Shown here piece by piece: positions 7,940 through 15,052 of a DNA stretch of 19,222 bases (positions are counted from its first letter, which is position 1; every line of letters starts with the position of its first letter). Both the position numbers and the translations under genes were made by a program. This DNA comes from an uncultured Myxococcales bacterium. GTDB taxonomy: Bacteria; Myxococcota_A; UBA9042; DTJE01. Under the pieces are notes generated by a model that was not told the DNA's origin, made no database searches, and saw only the letters and a program-made list of their open reading frames with translations. The DNA is taken from assembly GCA_937975765.1 (NCBI GenBank), contig CALJUR010000012.1, positions 1-19,222 of the forward strand, read 5' to 3'.

Positions 7940-9061
7940 ATGAGGACGACGCGAACGGGGACGACGGGGCGGTTCGGGATCGTGGCGGCCGCGGCGGTGC
8001 TGGCGATCGCGGCGGTGCTGGCGATCGCGGCCTGCGGGAAGGACCAGGCGGGATCGGGCGGCGCCCCGGCGAAGGTCGCGGCCCCGATGGACGTGTCCCT
8101 GACCGGGGCCGGCGCGACCTTCCAGTACCCGCTGATGAGCAAGTGGTCGGCCGAATACGGCAAGGCCAACCCGAACGTCCGCGTGAACTACCAGTCGATC
8201 GGTAGCGGCGGGGGCATTCGCCAGATCACGGCCCGGACCGTGCAGTTCGGCGCCACCGACGGGCCGATGACGGACGCGCAGATGGCCGAGGCGAAAGCCC
8301 CGATCCTGCACGTGCCGGTGACGCTGGGCGCGGTGGCGGTGGCCGTGAACCTGCCCGGGGTGCAGAAGTCCCTGGACCTGGCCGGCCCGGTGCTGGCGGA
8401 CATCTTCCTGGGCAGCATCCGGAGGTGGAACGACCCGGCAATCGCGAAGACGAACCCCGGCGTGGAACTGCCCGACCGGGAGATCACCGTGGTGCACCGG
8501 TCCGACGGATCGGGCACGACCTACATCTTCGTGGATTTCCTGTCCAAGGTCAGCGTCGACTGGAAGGTGAAGGTCGGCGTTGCGACGTCGGTGAACTGGC
8601 CGGCGGGCCTGGGTGCCAAGGGCAACGAGGGCGTGGCCGGCACCGTCCGGCAGACGCCCGGCGCGATCGGCTATGTCGAACTGACCTACGCGCTGCAGAA
8701 CGGCATCTCCACTGCCCGGGTGCAGAACCCCGAGGGCGAGTTCGTGGCGCCGTCCGTCGAGTCGGTCACCCTTGCGGCGGCGGGCGCATCGGCGAACCTG
8801 CCGGACGACCTGCGCGTCTCGATCACGAACGCCCCCGGCTCGGGCGCGTACCCGATCTCGGGGTTCTCCTGGGTGCTGGTGTACCGCGAGCAGCAGGACT
8901 GCGACGCGGCGGCGGCGCTGGCCCGGTTCCTGTGGTGGGGCGTGCACGAGGGCCAGGCGTTCGCCCCGGCGCTGCACTACGCGCCGCTGGCCCAGGGCGT
9001 CGTCGCCCGGTGCGAGGCGAAACTGAAATCCGTCACGTGCGGCGGGAAGCCGTTGCTGTGA
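7940..9061 (+). CDS. pstS: phosphate ABC transporter, substrate-binding lipoprotein PstS
   Basis: The 373-aa PstS binds inorganic phosphate in the periplasm and delivers it to the PstCA channel. The ATG follows GAGGAG with good spacing. A signal peptide of repeated AAVLAI units ends in lipobox IAAC with Cys32, so the protein is predicted to be lipid-anchored. Family hallmarks are GAGATFQYPL at about 56-65, GSGGGIRQ at 88-95, FGATDGPM at about 103-110, and the phosphate-cradling SDGSGTTYIF beginning at Ser188. GAIGYVELTYA and a C-terminal lobe follow. Length is normal for bacterial PstS. The hydrophobic core of the signal peptide is encoded by a perfect 18-bp tandem duplication. It lies between the porin and pstC on one transcript. 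Confidence 0.97.
   Translation: MRTTRTGTTGRFGIVAAAAVLAIAAVLAIAACGKDQAGSGGAPAKVAAPMDVSLTGAGATFQYPLMSKWSAEYGKANPNVRVNYQSIGSGGGIRQITARTVQFGATDGPMTDAQMAEAKAPILHVPVTLGAVAVAVNLPGVQKSLDLAGPVLADIFLGSIRRWNDPAIAKTNPGVELPDREITVVHRSDGSGTTYIFVDFLSKVSVDWKVKVGVATSVNWPAGLGAKGNEGVAGTVRQTPGAIGYVELTYALQNGISTARVQNPEGEFVAPSVESVTLAAAGASANLPDDLRVSITNAPGSGAYPISGFSWVLVYREQQDCDAAAALARFLWWGVHEGQAFAPALHYAPLAQGVVARCEAKLKSVTCGGKPLL
7991..8026 (+). repeat. perfect 18-bp tandem duplication inside pstS signal peptide
   Basis: Bases 7991-8008 and 8009-8026 are identical, and a 5-nt start of a third copy follows. The unit encodes AAVLAI twice in the hydrophobic core. Being in frame, it changes only signal-peptide length. It looks like a recent replication slippage. 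Confidence 0.95.
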
Positions 9062-9091
9062 CGGCGCGTGCCTGACCCGGAGGTCCCTTCG

Positions 9092-10015
9092 ATGGGCAGA
9101 CGATCCTCCTCCTCCCCGTCCGATGCGGCCTTCCACGCCACCCTGGTACTGGCCGGCCTGGGCGTCGCCACCGTCCTGGCCGGCGTGGCGTGGGAGGTCC
9201 TGGACCTGGCCGGGCCCGCGATGCAGAAGGGCGGGCTGTCGTTCCTGACGGGCACGACGTGGGACCCGGTGGCCGGGGAGTTCGGCGCGCTGCCGGCTTT
9301 GTACGGGACGCTGCTGACGTCGGCCATCGCGCTGCTGGTCGCGGTCCCGCTGGGGATCGGCAGCGCGGTGTTCCTCTCGGAGATCGCGTCGTCCCGCGTG
9401 GCGGCCGTGGCGGGCGTGCTGGTCGACCTGCTGGCGGCCATCCCGTCGGTCATCTACGGCCTGTGGGGGCTGTTCGTGCTGGCGCCGCTGCTGCGCCAGC
9501 ACGTGCAGCCGGCGGTGCAGTCGGTGCTGGGCGACGTGCCGCTGTTCGCCGGGCCGCCGCTGGGCGTGGGGTACGGGACGGCGGGGCTGCTGCTGGCGAT
9601 CATGGTGATCCCGGTCGTGACCTCGGTGTCGCGCGAGGTACTGAAGGCGGTGCCCGACACCCAGCGGGAGGCGGCCTGCGCGCTGGGGGCGACGCCGTTC
9701 GAGGTCATCCGGGGCACCGTCTTCCCCTACGCGCGGTCCGGCCTGGTGGGCGCCGTCGTGCTGGGCCTGGGCCGCGCGCTGGGCGAGACGATGGCCGTCA
9801 CGATGGTCATCGGCAACCGCTACGAAATCAGCGCCTCGCTGTTCGCGCCCGGGTACACGTTGGCCGCCGTCATCGCCAACGAGTTCGCCGAGGCCTTCTC
9901 GCCCGAGTACCTGTCGGCGCTGGGCGGGCTGGCCGTGGTGCTGCTGGGGTCCACGCTGGTCCTGAACGCCGCGGCGCGACTGCTGGTGCGCGGCGTGCGG
10001 CACGGAGGGGGCTGA
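9092..10015 (+). CDS. pstC: phosphate ABC transporter permease PstC
   Basis: The 307-aa inner-membrane permease forms the phosphate channel with PstA. I chose ATG 9092 because GGAGG sits 8 nt upstream, whereas the in-frame GTG at 9068 has no site and would begin almost at the pstS stop. Hydrophobic segments are visible at about 15-37, 70-95, 105-125, 155-175, 215-235 and near the C-terminus. The EAA loop that contacts the ATPase begins at Glu193 (EAACALGATPFEVI) and is followed by the family motif LGRALGETMAV. The stop codon touches the pstA start, indicating translational coupling. Confidence 0.95.
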   Translation: MGRRSSSSPSDAAFHATLVLAGLGVATVLAGVAWEVLDLAGPAMQKGGLSFLTGTTWDPVAGEFGALPALYGTLLTSAIALLVAVPLGIGSAVFLSEIASSRVAAVAGVLVDLLAAIPSVIYGLWGLFVLAPLLRQHVQPAVQSVLGDVPLFAGPPLGVGYGTAGLLLAIMVIPVVTSVSREVLKAVPDTQREAACALGATPFEVIRGTVFPYARSGLVGAVVLGLGRALGETMAVTMVIGNRYEISASLFAPGYTLAAVIANEFAEAFSPEYLSALGGLAVVLLGSTLVLNAAARLLVRGVRHGGG

Positions 10016-10894
10016 ATGGACGCCTGGCTGTACCCGCCGCCGCCGCAACGCACCGTGTCGCCGCGCCTGCGGTGGCGGCGGCTGGCCGATCGCCTGTTCC
10101 GCGGCGCGGTGGTGGCGTCGGTCGTCGTCGTGCTGGCCCCCCTGGCGGCCGTGCTGGCCACGGTGATCGCGAAGGGGGCGCCCGCGCTGGACCTGGCCTT
10201 CCTGACGCACCTGCCGAAGCCCGTCGGCGAGACCGGGGGCGGGGTGGGCCACGCGATCCTGGGCACGCTGTTCCTGGCGCTGGGCGGCCTGGGGATCGCG
10301 GTGCCCGTCGGCGTGCCGGCCGGCGTCTTCCTGGCGTCGGACCGGATGCCGCGCCTGGCCGGCGTCGTCCGGATGTGCGCGGACGTGCTGGCCGGCGTGC
10401 CGTCCATCGTCGTGGGCCTGTTCGCCTACACCCTGCTGGTGATGCCGTTCAGGCAGTTCTCGGCGCTGTCGGGCGCGTTCGCGCTGGCCGTGATCATGCT
10501 GCCGACCATCGTGCGCACCACCGAGGAGGTCGTCCGGCTGGTGCCACCGACGCTGACCGAGGCCGCCCTGGCCCTGGGAGCGCCGCGCTGGCGAGCGATG
10601 CTGGGGGTGGTGCTGCCGTCGGCCGGCAAGGGCGTCGCGGCGGGTATCATCGCGGCCTTCTCGCGCGGGGCCGGCGAGACCGCGCCGCTGATGTTCACGG
10701 CGTTCGGGTCGCAGTTCCTGTCATGGAACCTGCTGCAGCCGATCGCGGCGCTTCCGCTGGTCCTCTTCAACTACGCCGTCTCGCCGTACGAGGACTGGCA
10801 CGCGCAGGCCTGGGCCGCGGCCCTGGTGCTGGTGGTGCTGGTCCTGGTGGCCAACCTGGTCGCCCGGTACGCGACGGCACGGAGGTCCGCATGA
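10016..10894 (+). CDS. pstA: phosphate ABC transporter permease PstA
   Basis: The 292-aa second permease of the Pst transporter starts at the ATG directly following the pstC TGA, with GGAGG inside the end of pstC. Membrane segments occur at about 30-52, 83-108, 120-145 and 155-170, and again near 205-225 and 265-285. The EAA loop starts at Glu182 (EAALALGAPRWRAM) and is followed by SRGAGETAPLMFTAFG, the PstA counterpart of the PstC RALGET motif. Its TGA overlaps the pstB ATG (ATGA), so the two subunits are made together. Length and motifs are normal for the family. Confidence 0.95.
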   Translation: MDAWLYPPPPQRTVSPRLRWRRLADRLFRGAVVASVVVVLAPLAAVLATVIAKGAPALDLAFLTHLPKPVGETGGGVGHAILGTLFLALGGLGIAVPVGVPAGVFLASDRMPRLAGVVRMCADVLAGVPSIVVGLFAYTLLVMPFRQFSALSGAFALAVIMLPTIVRTTEEVVRLVPPTLTEAALALGAPRWRAMLGVVLPSAGKGVAAGIIAAFSRGAGETAPLMFTAFGSQFLSWNLLQPIAALPLVLFNYAVSPYEDWHAQAWAAALVLVVLVLVANLVARYATARRSA

Positions 10895-11757
10895 GCCTGG
10901 CATCCGTGATGGCACCCGTCCCCGTCCCGACCCCGTCCCCCGGCCGGGTCGCTCCCCCCGTCCCCCGGGCCGATCCGTCGCCGGCTTTGAGGGAGGAGCC
11001 GCGTGTCGCGAAGATGGTCGTCGAGGACCTCTCGGCCTGGTACGGCCGACGGAAGGTGCTGCACGGCGTCTCGCTGCCGTTCGTGAAGGACGCCGTCACC
11101 GCGATCATCGGCCCGTCCGGCTGCGGCAAGTCCACGTTGATCCGCTGCCTGAACCGCATGCACGAGATCCAGCCCGGCGCGGCGCAGTCCGGTCGCGTGC
11201 TGCTGGACGGCCGGGACATCCACGGCGGGCACCTGGACCCGATCGAACTGCGCCGCCGCGTGGGCATGGTCTTCCAGAAGCCGAACCCCTTCCCGACGAT
11301 GTCCGTGCGGGACAACGTGCTGGCGGGCTGGCGGCTGACGGGCACGCGGCCGAAGGACCCCGATGCCGTGGTCGAGGACGCGCTGCGCCGGGCCGCCCTG
11401 TGGGTCGAGGTGAAGGACCGGCTGAAGGCCCCGGGCGGCAGCCTGTCGGGCGGGCAGGCCCAGCGGCTGTGCATCGCCCGCGCGCTGGCGGTTGCCCCCG
11501 AGGTCCTGCTGATGGACGAGCCGTGCAGCGCGCTGGACCCGATCGCGACGGCCCGCATCGAGGAACTGATCCACGAACTGGCCCCGACCGTGACCATCGT
11601 CATCGTGACCCACAACATGCAGCAGGCGGCACGCGTGTCGGCGTACACCGCGTTCCTGTACATGGGCGAACTGGTCGAGTTCGCCGAGACGGCGGGGCTG
11701 TTCACGCGGCCCGCGGACCCGCGGACCGAGGACTACATCACCGGCCGGTTCGGCTGA
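10891..11757 (+). CDS. pstB: phosphate ABC transporter ATP-binding protein PstB
   Basis: The 288-aa cytoplasmic ATPase powers PstCA. All nucleotide-binding motifs are intact: Walker A GPSGCGKS (74-81), Q-loop in VFQKPNPFP, signature LSGGQ (185-189), Walker B with DEP at 209-211, and H-loop His241. The start overlaps the pstA stop (ATGA) with GGAGG 5 nt upstream. This gives an unusual N-terminal extension of about 40 residues rich in Pro, Ala and Val before the normal PstB start near Met42. No good ribosome site serves Met42, so I keep the extension. Its role is unknown; a disordered linker is the simplest reading. Confidence 0.96.
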   Translation: MSLASVMAPVPVPTPSPGRVAPPVPRADPSPALREEPRVAKMVVEDLSAWYGRRKVLHGVSLPFVKDAVTAIIGPSGCGKSTLIRCLNRMHEIQPGAAQSGRVLLDGRDIHGGHLDPIELRRRVGMVFQKPNPFPTMSVRDNVLAGWRLTGTRPKDPDAVVEDALRRAALWVEVKDRLKAPGGSLSGGQAQRLCIARALAVAPEVLLMDEPCSALDPIATARIEELIHELAPTVTIVIVTHNMQQAARVSAYTAFLYMGELVEFAETAGLFTRPADPRTEDYITGRFG

Positions 11758-11767
11758 GGGGGGGAAG

Positions 11768-12883
11768 ATGAAGACGCACACCGACCGGCAGTACGAGGCC
11801 GACCTGCAGAGGGTGCACGACGCCCTGGAGCGCATGGGCGCCATCGTCGAGGGGATGATCGACCGGTCGATGCAGGCGCTGGTGGACCACGACGTCGACC
11901 TGGCGCGCGCCGTGATCGCCCAGGACGTAGAGGTGGACCGCCTGGAGTGCGAGATCGACGACGGGTGCATCCGGATCCTGGCGCTGCGCCAGCCGACCGC
12001 GTCCGACCTGCGCTTCCTGGCCGTCGGCCTGAAGCTGGTGGTGGACCTGGAGCGCATCGGCGACGAGGCCGTGAACCTGTGCGAGCGCGTGGTCGAACTG
12101 GCGGCGCACCCTCGGCTGAAGCCGTACATCGACCTTCCGAACCTGGGCAAGGTGGTGGGCGGGATGGTGTCGGACGCGCTGCGGGCGCTGCTGGCGCGCG
12201 ATGCGTCGAAGGTGCGCGAGGTGCTGGCCCGGGACAACGCCGTGGACGCGCTGTACGCGCAGATCCTGCGCGAACTGATCACCTTCATGATCGAGGAGCC
12301 CCGCAACATCTACCGGGCGTCGCGGCTGCTGTCGATCGCCAAGTACCTGGAGCGCATCGGGGACCACGCCACCAACATCGCCGAGCAGGGCATCTTCCTG
12401 GCGGAGGGGCGCGACGTGCGGCACCAGCGCCTGGGGCGGCCGGACATCGACCCCGACCTGCTGGTGCGGCCGGCGCGCGGCGTGCTGTTCGTGTCGGTGC
12501 AGGACGCGGGGCGGGGCGCGATGGCGGAGGCCTGGGGGCGGCACCTGGCGCCGCACGGCGTCGAGGTGGCATCGGCGGGGACGGCGCCGTCCAGCGGGCT
12601 GCATCCCTGGGCCGTGGCCGCGATGGCCGAGGTCGGGCTGGACCTGCGCGACATCCGGTCGAAGTCGCTGGCCGAGACGCCGATGGAGCGGTTCGACGTG
12701 GTGGTGACGCTGTGCGACGGGGCCGTGATGCTGCCGATTCCGCCCGGCGTGGCGCGGGTGCACTGGCCGCTGCCGAACCCGCTGGCGGTGCAGGAGGAGG
12801 AGAGGCAGGACGCGTTCCGGCGCCTGCGCGACGAACTGGCCGCGAGGATCGAGCGGCTGTTCCGGAAGGCGGGCGAGCCGTAG
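11768..12883 (+). CDS. PhoU fused to a degenerate LMW-phosphatase/ArsC-like domain
   Basis: The 371-aa fusion protein sits 10 bp after pstB. Residues 1-215 are a PhoU, the helical regulator that links Pst transport to the Pho two-component system. Its two metal-binding repeats are seen as DLERIGDEAVNL (93-104) and YLERIGDHATNI (193-204). After a short linker (about 216-236), residues 237-371 follow the low-molecular-weight phosphatase / thioredoxin-type arsenate reductase fold: the P-loop strand VLFVSVQDAGRG, then MAEAWGRHL, SAGTAP, FDVVVTLCDGA and the terminal helix AFRRLRDELAARI. In active members the loop reads Cys-X5-Arg. Here Ser243 (codon TCG) replaces the Cys, Arg249 remains, Cys316 matches the second ArsC cysteine, and the third is absent. 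A catalytically dead oxyanion-sensing domain is my inference. The ribosome site is a plain purine tract. Known PhoU alone is about 220-240 aa. Confidence 0.9.
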   Translation: MKTHTDRQYEADLQRVHDALERMGAIVEGMIDRSMQALVDHDVDLARAVIAQDVEVDRLECEIDDGCIRILALRQPTASDLRFLAVGLKLVVDLERIGDEAVNLCERVVELAAHPRLKPYIDLPNLGKVVGGMVSDALRALLARDASKVREVLARDNAVDALYAQILRELITFMIEEPRNIYRASRLLSIAKYLERIGDHATNIAEQGIFLAEGRDVRHQRLGRPDIDPDLLVRPARGVLFVSVQDAGRGAMAEAWGRHLAPHGVEVASAGTAPSSGLHPWAVAAMAEVGLDLRDIRSKSLAETPMERFDVVVTLCDGAVMLPIPPGVARVHWPLPNPLAVQEEERQDAFRRLRDELAARIERLFRKAGEP

Positions 12884-12898
12884 GACGGGGAGGCGGGG

Positions 12899-13597
12899 AT
12901 GACGGGGCTGGCCTTGATCATCGAGGACGAGGCGGACTTCGGCAACGTGGTGTCGCTGAACCTGCGGCGGGCGGGGTTCGAGACGCTCGTCGCGCGCGAC
13001 GGCGAAACGGGGATCCTGCTGGCGCGTGCGCGGCGGCCCGACATCGTGCTGCTGGACCTGATGCTGCCGGACGTGCCGGGCACGGAGGTGGTGCGGCGGC
13101 TGAAGGCGGACCCGGTCACGCGCGCCATCCCGATCATCATGGCCACGGCCCGCGGGGACGAGATCGACCGGATCGTGGGGTTCGAACTGGGCGTGGACGA
13201 CTACGTGGTCAAGCCGTTCAGCCTGCGCGAACTGGTGTTGCGCGTGAACGCGGTGATGCGGCGCGGGACCGGCGCCGACGAGGACGAGGCGTCGTACACG
13301 GTCGGGTCCCTGCACGTCGACGGCCCGGCCCATCGCGTGTACGTGGACGGCGCCGAGATCGAACTGACGGCGCTGGAGTTCCGGCTGCTGGTGGCGATGC
13401 TGGCGAACCGCGGGCGGGTGCTGACGCGCGAGACGCTGCTGGAGAGGGTGTGGGGCCTGCAGGCGGACATCGAGACCCGCACGGTCGACACCATGACCAA
13501 GCGGTTGCGCGACAAGCTGGGCCCGATGGGCCGGCGCATCGAGACGGTGCGCGGCGTCGGGTACCGGTTCGCGGAGGCGGCGGGGGAGGTCGGGTAG
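12899..13597 (+). CDS. phoB: PhoB-type OmpR-family response regulator
   Basis: The 232-aa DNA-binding response regulator starts 15 bp after the PhoU fusion, with GGGGAGG 5 nt upstream of the ATG. The receiver domain (1-120) has Glu9/Asp10, phospho-acceptor Asp53 in LLDLMLPD, Thr83 and Lys105 in KPFS, all intact. The C-terminal winged helix (about 130-227) has ELTALEFRLL, the recognition-helix region TVDTMTKRLRDKLG and the terminal VRGVGYRF wing. Location at the end of the pst operon suggests it is the Pho regulon activator. No histidine kinase gene follows, so its phospho-donor must be encoded elsewhere or the regulator may be controlled differently. The symbol rests on context and subfamily resemblance. 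Confidence 0.88.
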   Translation: MTGLALIIEDEADFGNVVSLNLRRAGFETLVARDGETGILLARARRPDIVLLDLMLPDVPGTEVVRRLKADPVTRAIPIIMATARGDEIDRIVGFELGVDDYVVKPFSLRELVLRVNAVMRRGTGADEDEASYTVGSLHVDGPAHRVYVDGAEIELTALEFRLLVAMLANRGRVLTRETLLERVWGLQADIETRTVDTMTKRLRDKLGPMGRRIETVRGVGYRFAEAAGEVG

Positions 13598-13598
13598 C

Positions 13599-13624
13599 CA
13601 CGGGCGCGGCCCCTATGGCCCGTG
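13599..13624. terminator. hairpin between convergent phoB and photolyase genes
   Basis: CACGGGC (13599-13605) pairs perfectly with GCCCGTG (13618-13624) across a 12-nt loop that contains the photolyase stop codon. The genes converge with only 15 bp between their stops, so a shared bidirectional stop signal would be expected here. No U tract exists on either side, so the call is positional. Confidence 0.3.
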
Positions 13625-15046
13625 CCGGCGCAGGTACTCGCGAACCGCGACCTTGCGCGCGGTGTTCTGCGACGACATGTACCGGACGGTGCCGAAGATC
13701 GGGCGTTCGGGGCCCCAGGGGCGGTCGAACAGGCCCAGGCACCAGGCGATGCCGGCCGCCGAGTTCGGGTCGCGGCCGTCCAGCGCGTACCGGTCGTTCA
13801 GGTGCGTCATCCGTTCGAACGCCTCGCGCGGCGATGGCGACCACTCCAGCACCTTCTTGCCCCACAGCATGCGCAGGGTGTTGTGCAGGCGGCCTTCCCG
13901 CACCAGTTGCCGCTGGGCGGCGTTCCACAGCGGGTCGTGCGTGCGGGCGGATTCCAGGTCGTCCAGCGAGTACAGGTGCTGCCGCGGGTCCAAGGCATGC
14001 GCCTCCAGCGTGCGGCGCGCCCATGGCGGCAGCCCGTCGTACGTGGCGGCGTCCTCCCGCAGCGCGGATCGGTTGAAGGACAATTCCCGCCACGTCACCA
14101 GCTGGTCCAGGAAGGCCTCGCGGGACGGGTCCAGTCCCCACCACCCGTCGCGCCGGCCGTCGGGACGGCGACCTTCCGGCGGCGCGGCCCAGCCCGGCGC
14201 CACCGCCGCGAACACCTCGTGCGCCGAGACGTGCCCGAAGTGCAGGTACGGGGACAGCCCGGACGTCGCGTCCCGGTCGGGATGGTTGCGATCGGCATCG
14301 TAGGCATCCAGGCGCTGGGCGACGAAGTCGTGCAGGCGTTCCCGCGCCGCCGCCTCGCCGCCGCGGATCGGAGCCGGGGGAACATCGTGGTCGATCGGCA
14401 GCCGGGCCAGGTCGATCGATTCTTCCGTGGCCGGCCAACGCTCCGCGACGCCGTCGGGCAGCCCGGGCAGCCGCGGCAGGCCCGGGCCCCCCAGCGGGTC
14501 CGGCGCCGGCGCGTCCGCGACCCAGGCCGCCAGCCGCGCCTGCACGAACCGCCGGAACGCGTACGCCGTCGGGAAGGCCCGGTCCGCCACCCGCACCGGC
14601 AGCAGCCCGTTGCCGTCCACCGCCTCCAGCCGGCACGGCACCTGCGCCGCCGCCGCGGCCAGCATTTTCGGCAGGAAGAACGCCGGGAAGTCGTCGGTCA
14701 CCACCGCGCACGCGTGCCGCGCCAGCGCCGCCACCAGCCCCTTCCCGTCGCCCGGCCGCGGCTCGACGTACGGGTGGTACGCAACCCCCGCCGCCCGCAG
14801 CCGCGCCGCGTTGTCCGCCATGCCGTCGATCACGAAGCGGTGCAGCCGGTCCGACGCGTACGGGTAGCCGGCCCGCAGCGCCTCCAGCACCAGCAGCGGC
14901 CGCCGCGCCTTGCGCGCGATCGCCACGGCCCGCTGCAGCGCGAAGGTGTGCCGGGTGCGCCGCGCCGCGACCATCCAGTAGAGGACAAAGCCGCCGTCGC
15001 CGCGAACCGGTTCGTCGCGCAGGACGCAAATGCGCAGGGAGTTCAT
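13613..15046 (-). CDS. class II CPD photolyase
   Basis: The 477-aa flavoenzyme should use blue light and reduced FAD to split cyclobutane pyrimidine dimers. The N-terminal antenna (alpha/beta) domain is marked by VLYWMVAARRTRHTFAL at about 21-37, the class II YWM signature. VTDDFPAFFLP and YAFRRFVQ follow. The C-terminal FAD and DNA-binding domain has TSGLSPYLHFGHVS, FLDQLVTWRELSFN, the class II stretch GRLHNTLRMLWGKKVLEW, and NDRYALDGRDPNS followed by GIAWCLGLFDRPWG. The product ends RPIFGTVRYMSS and a basic tail. The start lies 6 bp after the stop of the upstream lipoprotein gene and has no strong ribosome site, suggesting coupled re-initiation. The first motif deviates from the common D-N version (RRTRHT), as in a bacterial subclade I believe exists. 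Assignment is firm; the operon partner is unexplained. Confidence 0.93.
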   Translation of the reverse strand: MNSLRICVLRDEPVRGDGGFVLYWMVAARRTRHTFALQRAVAIARKARRPLLVLEALRAGYPYASDRLHRFVIDGMADNAARLRAAGVAYHPYVEPRPGDGKGLVAALARHACAVVTDDFPAFFLPKMLAAAAAQVPCRLEAVDGNGLLPVRVADRAFPTAYAFRRFVQARLAAWVADAPAPDPLGGPGLPRLPGLPDGVAERWPATEESIDLARLPIDHDVPPAPIRGGEAAARERLHDFVAQRLDAYDADRNHPDRDATSGLSPYLHFGHVSAHEVFAAVAPGWAAPPEGRRPDGRRDGWWGLDPSREAFLDQLVTWRELSFNRSALREDAATYDGLPPWARRTLEAHALDPRQHLYSLDDLESARTHDPLWNAAQRQLVREGRLHNTLRMLWGKKVLEWSPSPREAFERMTHLNDRYALDGRDPNSAAGIAWCLGLFDRPWGPERPIFGTVRYMSSQNTARKVAVREYLRRHGP

Positions 15047-15052
15047 GCGGGG

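Noticed and set aside
6548..10252. Minus-strand open frame of 1234 codons across porin, pstS and pstC
   Set aside because: Antisense to three well-recognised genes and compositionally an Arg/His/Gln-rich shadow.
12470..12883. A true arsenate-resistance locus
   Set aside because: No arsR, arsB/acr3 or active ArsC cysteines are present; the domain is part of a phosphate operon.
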